Under the pieces are notes generated by a model, which worked only from the letters and a program-made list of their open reading frames with translations, was not told the origin of the DNA and searched no databases. DNA of 7,166 bases from CAYUHZ01 sp964444625 (GTDB lineage Bacteria; Patescibacteriota; Patescibacteriia; Patescibacteriales; GWC2-42-12): assembly GCA_964444625.1 (NCBI GenBank), contig CAYUHZ010000045.1, positions 1 to 7,166 of the forward strand, read 5' to 3'. Position numbers and translations under genes: made by a program. Of the stretch, positions 1 to 4,814 are shown piece by piece. Each line of letters starts with the position of its first letter. The first letter of the stretch is position 1.

Positions 1-1
1 T

Positions 2-340
2 GGGACAAGCTGGGTGGCAAATAGCGCCATTTTTAACAACGGCGCCAACGTCGGCATCGGGACGACGAATCCGCAGGCACGACTGCATGTTGCAGGAGGT
101 GGCATATTAACGGGCGGCCCCTCTCCTTACGTTCTTTCTGGCACCTTTTCTTGCCCTTCTGGCGACACTGCTGTTTCTTATCGTACTATTCCTTATAATC
201 ATCATTGCACAACTACTTTACATGATTGGTCTCCTGCAGGTAATTACATCGAATCTTGCACTCATTGTTATTGGCATGAGGGTGGTAGTTGGCAATGCGA
301 TGCATATTACGCCACAGCTATAGTTCTTTGCAATCCGTAA
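2..340 (+). CDS. C-terminal part of a tail-fibre/pilus-tip-like surface protein (5' partial)
   Basis: The reading frame is open from base 2, so the gene begins before the window; the first GTG at 14 is an internal valine codon in a continuous frame. The visible 112 or so residues have two parts. First comes a stem containing NVGIGTTNPQARLHV, a motif type common just before the head of phage tail fibres and similar trimeric adhesins. Then comes a tail of about 75 residues, rich in Cys, Tyr, His and Trp (six cysteines, ending in VLCNP). The tail uses many T- and C-ending codons, unlike the G/C-rich stem, which hints that it is an exchangeable end module. Pilus gene remnants lie about 0.6-1.7 kb downstream, so a pilus-tip adhesin comparable to PilV is possible. 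The family and ligand are not known to me, and the surface location is inferred. Confidence 0.6.
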   Translation, partial: GTSWVANSAIFNNGANVGIGTTNPQARLHVAGGGILTGGPSPYVLSGTFSCPSGDTAVSYRTIPYNHHCTTTLHDWSPAGNYIESCTHCYWHEGGSWQCDAYYATAIVLCNP

Positions 341-616
341 CGGTACCCGCGTAGACGAACCATAACGTAGCCATATCTTGCTCAATGGCCAACCCTTGGT
401 TTGCATATGCGAGCCCGAAGTACGGGTCTTACGATTAAAACCAATTAATCTCTATATCAAAGAACTAAACAATGAGAAACTTGTTGTTGGTTGCGGCGAT
501 TCCGGAAGTTTTGATTATTTAGTTAATGGTTTGAGAAAGGGATACGAAAATCACCAGGTTATCCGCCCAAAATAGCCAAATTTTATCTCCCGAATTTTTA
601 TTTCCAAATTTGTCAA
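341..616. other. Stretch without a convincing gene
   Basis: No coding region here is supported with confidence. A plus-strand frame from a TTG at 378 to a stop at 575 encodes 65 residues. Its second half (around GCGDSGSFDYLVNG, ending in VIRPK) reads more like real protein than its first half, so it may be the end of a broken gene, but I recognise no family. It overlaps the 3' extension of the minus-strand RAYT remnant. A short GC hairpin (CCCG/CGGG around 5 bases, near 413-425) is not followed by a T-run and is not called a terminator. The stretch may be a scar of earlier rearrangement. Confidence 0.3.
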
Positions 617-809
617 TATATGGTCTTGCGATGACCATATAATTCTTTTTGAAGAAATAATTTAGATTATTCGGAGGCTCAATATCATTAAACTCAAAAA
701 GGCTATGAATAAACCTTAAATAATCTTTATCGTCCAAAAAGATTTTTCTTTTATCCACGCCCCGACTCAGTACATGATAAATATTATCAACAAGAAAAAT
801 TCTCTGCAT
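519..809 (-). pseudogene. Truncated RAYT (REP-associated Y1 transposase) remnant
   Basis: Read on the minus strand from ATG at 809, the first 45 or so residues carry the typical N-terminus of IS200-like REP-associated tyrosine transposases: NIYHVLSRGVDKRKIF, then DDKDYLRFIHSLFEFND. Intact RAYTs continue with the HUH metal-binding motif (a PNHxH-type segment) and a catalytic tyrosine. Neither is present here. After about residue 55 the frame runs into a 25-bp palindrome (617-641), which it reads as MVIARPYI, and then into sequence unlike any RAYT before stopping at 519. At 96 residues it is roughly half the usual size. It is therefore a catalytically dead remnant, perhaps an internally deleted mobile unit. 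The N-terminal assignment is fairly firm; whether anything is expressed is unknown. Confidence 0.72.
617..641 (+). repeat. REP-like palindrome, left copy
   Basis: A perfect 9-bp stem, TATATGGTC and GACCATATA, encloses the 7-base loop TTGCGAT. It lies inside the reading frame of the RAYT remnant, exactly where similarity to RAYTs ends. An inverted copy lies at 830-854. Short hairpins flanking a RAYT gene are the usual layout of REP elements, the DNA substrates of these enzymes. Confidence 0.75.
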
Positions 810-829
810 TAAATTAATTTTACAGTAAA

Positions 830-854
830 TCTATGGTCATCGCAAGACCATATA
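830..854 (-). repeat. REP-like palindrome, right (inverted) copy
   Basis: This is the reverse complement of the copy at 617-641 with one mismatch in 25 bases, at 831. It keeps a 7-bp stem (TATGGTC and GACCATA) and the loop ATCGCAA. It lies 20 bases upstream of the RAYT start codon and just upstream of the promoter of the gene at 937, between the two divergent genes. Together the two copies bracket about 240 bp like the ends of a small mobile unit. Confidence 0.75.
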
Positions 855-864
855 TTTAGGAGTT

Positions 865-892
865 TTGATTATTTTGTGATATTATTTATAAT
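865..892 (+). promoter_or_regulatory. Sigma70-like promoter for the gene at 937
   Basis: A -35 hexamer TTGATT (865-870) is followed by a 16-base spacer and a consensus -10 TATAAT (887-892). Transcription would start near 899, giving a leader of about 38 bases. An alternative extended -10 (TGATATTAT, 877-885) overlaps it. The palindrome at 830-854 ends 10 bases upstream. Confidence 0.55.
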
Positions 893-936
893 AATTAAAG
901 AAAAGGTCGATTCATGTTAATAACTAAATAATCTCT

Positions 937-1392
937 ATGTCTAAGTTAAATAAAGTTTTATTTGCCACTATTGCTATTTTATTGGTAATTTTAGGCATTG
1001 TCATCTATTGGCAAAGGGCTGGGTTTGAAAAATCTTATTGGGCGGTTTATTTGGACACTGGCGATGTTTATTTCGGAAAATTGAATCGGTTTCCAAAATT
1101 ATCATTAACCGATGTTTATTTTCTCCAGAGAAATCCCGACGACCAACAAAATCCTTTAAATTTGGCAAAATTCAACCAGGCCTTCTGGGGCCCGGAAGAT
1201 AAGGTTTATTTAAATAAAAAGAATATTGTTTGGAAAGCTAAATTAAAAGGAGATAGCCAGATCGTCCAGTTTATTAAAAATCCACAAGCCAATCAGAATC
1301 AACAACAAGCTCAGCCGCCAGCTCAAGAACAGCCTTCTCAACCGCAGCCTTCTCAACCGCAGCCGCCAAAAGCCAAAGGCCAAAAGTTGTAG
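937..1392 (+). CDS. Single-pass membrane protein with Pro/Gln-rich tail, pilus-locus associated
   Basis: The 151-residue protein has a short basic start, one membrane helix at about residues 6-24, then an outward-facing domain of about 85 residues. That domain contains YWAVYLDTGDVYFGKL and a later run with FWGPEDKVYLNKKNIVWKAKL. A low-complexity tail rich in Gln and Pro follows from about residue 117, including an exact PSQPQ duplication. I know similar one-helix proteins in Parcubacteria next to type IV pilus genes, and a PilX-like fragment and a pilM fragment follow here, so a role near the pilus or envelope is plausible. No catalytic motif is visible and the function is unknown. The ATG at 937 fits because the membrane helix begins just after it; no Shine-Dalgarno precedes it. 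The gene looks intact, unlike its downstream neighbours. Confidence 0.8.
   Translation: MSKLNKVLFATIAILLVILGIVIYWQRAGFEKSYWAVYLDTGDVYFGKLNRFPKLSLTDVYFLQRNPDDQQNPLNLAKFNQAFWGPEDKVYLNKKNIVWKAKLKGDSQIVQFIKNPQANQNQQQAQPPAQEQPSQPQPSQPQPPKAKGQKL
1331..1360 (+). repeat. 15-bp tandem repeat, two exact copies
   Basis: The 15-base unit AGCCTTCTCAACCGC occurs at 1331-1345 and again at 1346-1360, inside the Pro/Gln tail of the membrane protein. Being a multiple of three, it duplicates PSQPQ without shifting the frame. This tail could vary in length by slippage. Confidence 0.85.
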
Positions 1393-1394
1393 CC

Positions 1395-1679
1395 GCGGCT
1401 CGGGTCGGAATTCGGGATGCTACAATAAGAATTATCCGGAGTAAAAGCCCAGCTTCTGATTATTACGCTTTAACCGTCGGCAATCGCTCGGCCCAGATTG
1501 CCATTTGCAAAGAGAAAATAACCGCTTCTTCGGCTTGCGACACGGCAATGACCGGAAAATATGAAATTACTTCTTTGGGCCAGGCTTTTACCAAACGCCG
1601 TCAGGTGCGGGCGATTCTTTATGTTGATTGCGCAACCGGTGAAGTAAAATTAGAATCAGAAAGAGAAACAGCAATATAA
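1395..1679 (+). pseudogene. 5'-truncated PilX-like minor pilin fragment
   Basis: The frame beginning at 1395 encodes about 94 residues up to TAA at 1677-1679. It lacks a start codon near its beginning and lacks the hydrophobic pilin N-terminal helix. It starts around ARVGIRDATIRII and includes DYYALTVGNRSAQIAIC, then GKYEITSLGQAFTKRRQVRA and ILYVDCATGEV. This is the style of the C-terminal half of PilX-type proteins, which ends in a beta-rich segment ('...YEITSxGxxxxxRRxxxA'). Similarity appears just after the stop of the preceding gene, in its -1 frame, so a deletion probably removed the N-terminal half. The two cysteines at the IC and SSACDT segments could form a disulfide in the intact protein. 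The assignment rests on pattern memory, not on an alignment. Confidence 0.55.
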
Positions 1680-1683
1680 AACC

Positions 1684-1709
1684 ATTGACTATTGGCAATG
1701 ACTATTAAC
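1684..1709 (+). repeat. Imperfect 13-bp tandem repeat
   Basis: ATTGACTATTGGC (1684-1696) is followed directly by AATGACTATTAAC (1697-1709), with the shared core TGACTATT. It fills much of the gap between the PilX-like fragment and pilM. The first copy contains TTGACT, but no good -10 lies at a normal distance, so it is not called a promoter. Confidence 0.5.
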
Positions 1710-1728
1710 AACAAAAGCCAAAAGTCAA

Positions 1729-1971
1729 ATGTTGAAAAAAATTATAAATATTTTAAATCCTCGGCCGGCGATTGGCGGTTTGGAAATTTCTGATTCGGCT
1801 TTAAGATTCGCGCTTGTTAAAGAAAATAAATTAACTCTTATTTCTTTGAATTTGCCAGCCGGAACGTTTGAGGAGGGAAAGATTAAAAATAAAGAAAGTT
1901 TCAAGGCAGCCCTTTCTAAGCTTCATTCCCAGATTGCTTCTCGGCAAAAGAAAAAAATTTATACCATATAG
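1729..1971 (+). pseudogene. pilM: Truncated pilM, N-terminal fragment of the type IV pilus assembly ATPase-like protein
   Basis: PilM is an actin-like cytoplasmic protein of the type IV pilus inner-membrane assembly complex; it works with PilN and PilO. The 80 residues here match the beginning of that family: a short lead, then IGGLEISDSALRFALVKENK, where the I-G-x-x-I-x-D-x-x-L-x pattern is the first phosphate-binding strand pair of the actin fold. A strand with LTLISLNLPAGTFEEGKI and a helix follow. Intact PilM has about 350 residues. This one stops at a TAG right where the sequence changes into a minus-strand transposase, so about three quarters are missing and the protein cannot be functional. 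No pilN or pilO follows. The start at ATG 1729 fits the family; no ribosome site is visible. Confidence 0.7.
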
Positions 1972-1972
1972 G

Positions 1973-2521
1973 CCATGCGCCGAGCGATGCATGGCCGCAA
2001 CGCACGACCGCATCTATTTGGCCGTGGCCGGGATCAAGATCTTCCCACGGTCCGGTGAAGATCGGGATAATTTCTTTTAGGTCTGACTGCTTGGTAGTTG
2101 ATCTGCCTTTGCGCCAATCTCTGGCCTTGTAGAAGCCGCCAACCTTTCTTTTGATCGTCGCTTCGCTCATGGCGAATAATTTGTTTGTAGCCGATTCAGC
2201 ATGCGCCCAGAGATTGCCTCGTTTTAATAACGAAACATAATCCGAAATAACCGGATACGGCAGTTCGCCACGGATTTCCGAGGATGCCTCCCAGACGGTT
2301 TTTAAAGCAGCAACAGAATCCGGAGCATAGATTTATTTTCTGCCTCGTTTTTCAATTTTAAATGCGCTTTTTAGCTGCAGTCGTCTGAATTTCCGAATAG
2401 CCGTTTTTTCATGCATTTCGGTGGTTTCACGGACATTAGCCATGATTTCGCCTTTTCTTTGCTTGGCAACTTTAATATATTCGCTTAAATAACGCGAAAA
2501 TGCCTAATTTTTAGTATTCAT
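1973..2521 (-). pseudogene. Degraded DDE-type (integrase-core) transposase, two in-frame stops and 3' truncated
   Basis: One minus-strand frame, from ATG at 2521 to about 1973, reads through roughly 180 codons of coherent protein. It contains AFSRYLSEYIKVAKQRKGEI, an AIRKFRRLQ helix, and VWEASSEIRGELPYP. It continues with AMSEATIKRKVGGFYKAR and IIPIFTGPW, then GHGQIDAVVRCG. The last segment resembles the first catalytic-Asp strand (GxxQxDxV) of integrase-core transposases. The frame is broken by TAG at codon 6 and TAA between GRK and IYAPDS; both look like single-base changes from lysine codons. The rest of the catalytic core, with the other two acidic residues, is missing where the frame meets the pilM fragment. 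It is a dead insertion-sequence remnant. The exact IS family is uncertain. Confidence 0.7.
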
Positions 2522-2538
2522 AGCCACAACTGGCTATG
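2519..2538 (-). repeat. Hairpin at the transposase start codon
   Basis: CATAGCC (2519-2525) and GGCTATG (2532-2538) form a perfect 7-bp stem around a 6-base loop. In the transposase orientation its last three bases are the ATG. Such a hairpin could belong to the end of the element or mask the start codon in read-through RNA. Confidence 0.45.
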
Positions 2539-2584
2539 GCAACCCAATTATGAGCCATTCAGAAGAGCTTCGGCAGCCTTTTTT

Positions 2585-2603
2585 ATGAGCTAAAAGGGCT
2601 CAT
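2585..2603 (+). repeat. Inverted repeat next to the trpS -35 box
   Basis: ATGAGC (2585-2590) and GCTCAT (2598-2603) form a 6-bp stem around a 7-base loop; its last base is the first base of the trpS -35 hexamer. Another ATGAGCC lies at 2550-2556. It could be an operator or the outer end of the neighbouring insertion-sequence remnant. Confidence 0.35.
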
Positions 2604-2631
2604 TTACATAAACCAATAAAAAAATTATAAT
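2603..2631 (+). promoter_or_regulatory. Sigma70-like promoter of trpS
   Basis: TTTACA (2603-2608), a 17-base spacer, and a consensus TATAAT (2626-2631) form the best promoter in the window. The -10 box ends only two bases before the ATG at 2634. The usual start point, about 6-7 bases after the -10, would fall at 2637-2638, inside the first codons, so either the mRNA is leaderless with an unusually early start or the gene uses another promoter or start. Confidence 0.6.
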
Positions 2632-2633
2632 AG

Positions 2634-3797
2634 ATGCACATAACCAAACAAGGCAAAAAAATAATATTTTCCGGAGTTCAGCCTTCCGGCAGCCTTCATC
2701 TTGGCAATTATATCGGCGCCATATCGCAATGGGTAAAAATGCAGCAAGAATACGATTGTATTTTTTGCGTGGTTGATTATCACGCGATAACCGTAAAGCA
2801 AAACCCTGATGAGTTGAAGCGAAGAATTATCGAGATCGCGAAAATTTATTTGGCATCAGGCATTGATCCGAAAAAATCTATAATTTTTCAACAATCTGAC
2901 ATCAAGGAACATACTGAATTGGCTTGGATCTTAAACACCATTGCCAGAAATAGCGATTTGACCAAGATGACTCAGTTCAAGGATAAATCCGGCGTTCAGT
3001 TTGATAATCCGGAATTTTATTTTGCGAATACGATGAAAGATTTTTCTCAAGAAATGAAAAAAATCAAACACACCACGGAAATCAATGTTGAGTTGCCGAA
3101 GATTATAACGCTTTTTGTAAAAGAATTATTTGAAGAGTACAAAAAAATATTGCATCTATTTAATAGGGTTGATGTCGGCCTATATGATTATCCGGTTTTG
3201 ATGGCAGCCGATATTTTGCTTTATAATACCGACGCAGTGCCAGTTGGCGATGACCAAGCTCAGCATGTTGAACTAGCCAGAACCTTGGCGCGCCGCTTTA
3301 ACCAGCAATTCGGCTTGACCTTCAAGGTTCCCGAGGTTATTATCAGGAAAGAAGGCGCTCGTATCATGGGCTTGGATAATCCTGCGAAAAAAATGAGCAA
3401 AAGCGCTTCAAGTGAAGCAAATTTCATCGCTTTGCTGGATAAGCCAGAAGCGGCAGCCAGGAAAATTATGCGGGCGGTGACCGATTCTGGCAAAGAAGTG
3501 AGATATGATTCCAAGGAGAAGCCAGCAATTTCCAATTTGCTGGCTATTTATTCGGCTGTTTCCAAAAAAACCATTAAAGAACTAGAAAAAGAGCATGCCG
3601 GCAGGGGGTATGGCGATTTTAAAAAAGGTTTGGCAGACGAAGTTAGGAATTTTTTATTTGCTTTTCAAGAGAAATATTTTAGCATCAGCGATGACGAAGT
3701 CAGGCAAATTTTAAAAGGCAGCGCCGAAAGATTACAGCCAACCGCCTTTGAGACTATTAAAAAAATCAAGGATAGGCTGGGGATTAACATCGGATAA
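2634..3797 (+). CDS. trpS: Tryptophanyl-tRNA synthetase with internal insertion
   Basis: This class I aminoacyl-tRNA synthetase activates tryptophan with ATP and charges tRNA-Trp in the cytoplasm. Diagnostic parts are visible in order: FSGVQPSGSLHLGNYIGA, with the HIGH-type signature at residues 22-25; VVDYHAIT; LAWILNTI; LTKMTQFKDKS; VGLYDYPVLMAADILLYNTDAVPVGDDQAQHVELAR; and the KMSKS loop at residues 253-257. Bacterial TrpRS is usually about 330 residues; this one has 387. The excess sits in one place: about 59 residues (120-178), largely charged and predicted helical, lie between QFKDKS and VDVGLYDYP, where relatives have only a handful. Both flanks are well preserved, so it is an in-frame insertion in a working enzyme. 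The ATG at 2634 gives the normal family N-terminus, but the promoter crowds it and no Shine-Dalgarno is present. Confidence 0.97.
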   Translation: MHITKQGKKIIFSGVQPSGSLHLGNYIGAISQWVKMQQEYDCIFCVVDYHAITVKQNPDELKRRIIEIAKIYLASGIDPKKSIIFQQSDIKEHTELAWILNTIARNSDLTKMTQFKDKSGVQFDNPEFYFANTMKDFSQEMKKIKHTTEINVELPKIITLFVKELFEEYKKILHLFNRVDVGLYDYPVLMAADILLYNTDAVPVGDDQAQHVELARTLARRFNQQFGLTFKVPEVIIRKEGARIMGLDNPAKKMSKSASSEANFIALLDKPEAAARKIMRAVTDSGKEVRYDSKEKPAISNLLAIYSAVSKKTIKELEKEHAGRGYGDFKKGLADEVRNFLFAFQEKYFSISDDEVRQILKGSAERLQPTAFETIKKIKDRLGINIG

Positions 3798-3857
3798 GTT
3801 TTAGTTTAATATTAAAAATTATAAAATCGGAATTAAAATTATCTTTAAAAGTTGTTT

Positions 3858-4730
3858 ATGAGAAAGCTTTTTTTTGTTTTTATATTTTTTATTATTTTGA
3901 ATCCATTGCCAGCTTCCGCCGCCGAATCTTTTATGTTCCTTTCATCCGGCAGTGGAGTTTTTTCTTCCAGCAAAGATTTTACCGCTAGATTGGCAATCAA
4001 CAGCGGCCAAGAAAAAGGCATTAATGCGGCAGAAGCTGTTTTAAAATTTGATCCTAAGGCTGTAAAGGTAAAAGCCATATCCACGGATAAATCTATTTTC
4101 GAACTCTGGACGGTCAAGCCTGTTTTTTCAAATACAGAAGGGACCATCACCTTCGGCGGCGGATTGCCAAAGGCTTTTAAAGAAACCGCCGGAGTAATTT
4201 TTAATATTACTTTTATTCCCCAGAAGCGCGGTAAAACTTTATTAGATTTTGCCAGCTCCACCAGCATTTTGTCAGCCGATGGCAGTGGGAAGAATATCAT
4301 CAAAGAAGCTTGGCAAGCCAGATTAACTTTTGATACTGCAACAGCAGTCAGTCAAGCGCGGGCGATGACGGCGAAATTTAGCGGAAGAATCTTGTTGCAG
4401 GTGGAGCGAAACGGTGAAGCCTGGTACATTTATCCGGTTGATAATAGGCGATATTATTTAGGTCGACCGCTTGACGCTTTTAATTTGATGAGAAAATTAA
4501 GCCTAGGCGTTACGCACAAATATATTGCTTCCTATACGACTTTTCCCAAAGCAGTTGCCGGTAAAATATTGCTGGACGTGGAAGACAGCGGCAAGGCTTA
4601 TTATATCTATCCCATAGACAGGAAAGCTTATTATCTAGGGCGGCCGGATGACGCCTTTAAAGTAATGAGAGAGTTGGGGTTAGGCATAACCAACGACAAT
4701 ATCGACAAGATAATTGATTGGGCGATATAG
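3858..4730 (+). CDS. Secreted cohesin-like protein with two C-terminal YYLGRP repeats
   Basis: With the ATG at 3858 the protein has 290 residues; a TTG two codons earlier is less likely. Residues 1-21 form a signal peptide: basic MRK, a Phe/Ile-rich core, and an ASA cleavage site before AES. Residues 26-150 form a beta-sandwich of cohesin type. It includes FTARLAINSGQ, AAEAVLKFDPKAVKV, FGGGLPKAF, and GVIFNITFIPQKRGKTLLDF, a pattern known from cellulosome and cell-surface binding domains. Residues 174-223 and 234-283 are two copies of a 50-residue repeat (29 identities), each with GKILL-V, WYIYPVD or YYIYPID, YYLGRP, DAF and MR-L-LG. I know this repeat from Patescibacteria exported proteins, but its function is unknown. 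No dockerin or wall-sorting motif is seen. It may bind the wall or a host surface. The gene lies 60 bases after trpS and may share its transcript. Confidence 0.85.
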   Translation: MRKLFFVFIFFIILNPLPASAAESFMFLSSGSGVFSSSKDFTARLAINSGQEKGINAAEAVLKFDPKAVKVKAISTDKSIFELWTVKPVFSNTEGTITFGGGLPKAFKETAGVIFNITFIPQKRGKTLLDFASSTSILSADGSGKNIIKEAWQARLTFDTATAVSQARAMTAKFSGRILLQVERNGEAWYIYPVDNRRYYLGRPLDAFNLMRKLSLGVTHKYIASYTTFPKAVAGKILLDVEDSGKAYYIYPIDRKAYYLGRPDDAFKVMRELGLGITNDNIDKIIDWAI

Positions 4731-4741
4731 ATTTTTATTTT

Positions 4742-4770
4742 TTGACTTCAATGCTTGAATTTGCTATTCT
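4742..4770 (+). promoter_or_regulatory. Sigma70-like promoter for the gene at 4815
   Basis: TTGACT (4742-4747), a 17-base spacer, then TATTCT (4765-4770), preceded by TG one base upstream (extended -10). Transcription would start near 4777, giving a leader of about 38 bases with no Shine-Dalgarno. It separates this gene from the cohesin-like gene, which ends 11 bases before the -35. Confidence 0.65.
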
Positions 4771-4814
4771 TCTATTATTATTAAATTCATATAAATTACT
4801 AATAATTTTAATTT

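Noticed and set aside
218..406. Minus-strand frame opposite the end of the fibre-like gene
   Set aside because: No recognisable protein features, and it overlaps the plus-strand cysteine-rich tail.
1374..1400. Programmed -1 frameshift joining the membrane protein to the PilX-like fragment
   Set aside because: The A-runs near the stop do not form a proper slippery heptamer, and the Pro/Gln tail is a natural end for the first protein; a truncated separate gene explains it better.
1831..2080. Small open frames on both strands around the pilM/transposase junction
   Set aside because: They run across the junction in frames that match neither pilM nor the transposase, and they contain no recognisable domain.
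3260..3535. Minus-strand frame opposite trpS
   Set aside because: It lies wholly inside the well-identified synthetase gene and has no supporting motif.
3845..4303. Minus-strand frame of 152 codons opposite the cohesin-like gene
   Set aside because: It is the antisense of a clearly coding plus-strand gene with a signal peptide and repeats; its translation shows no family pattern.
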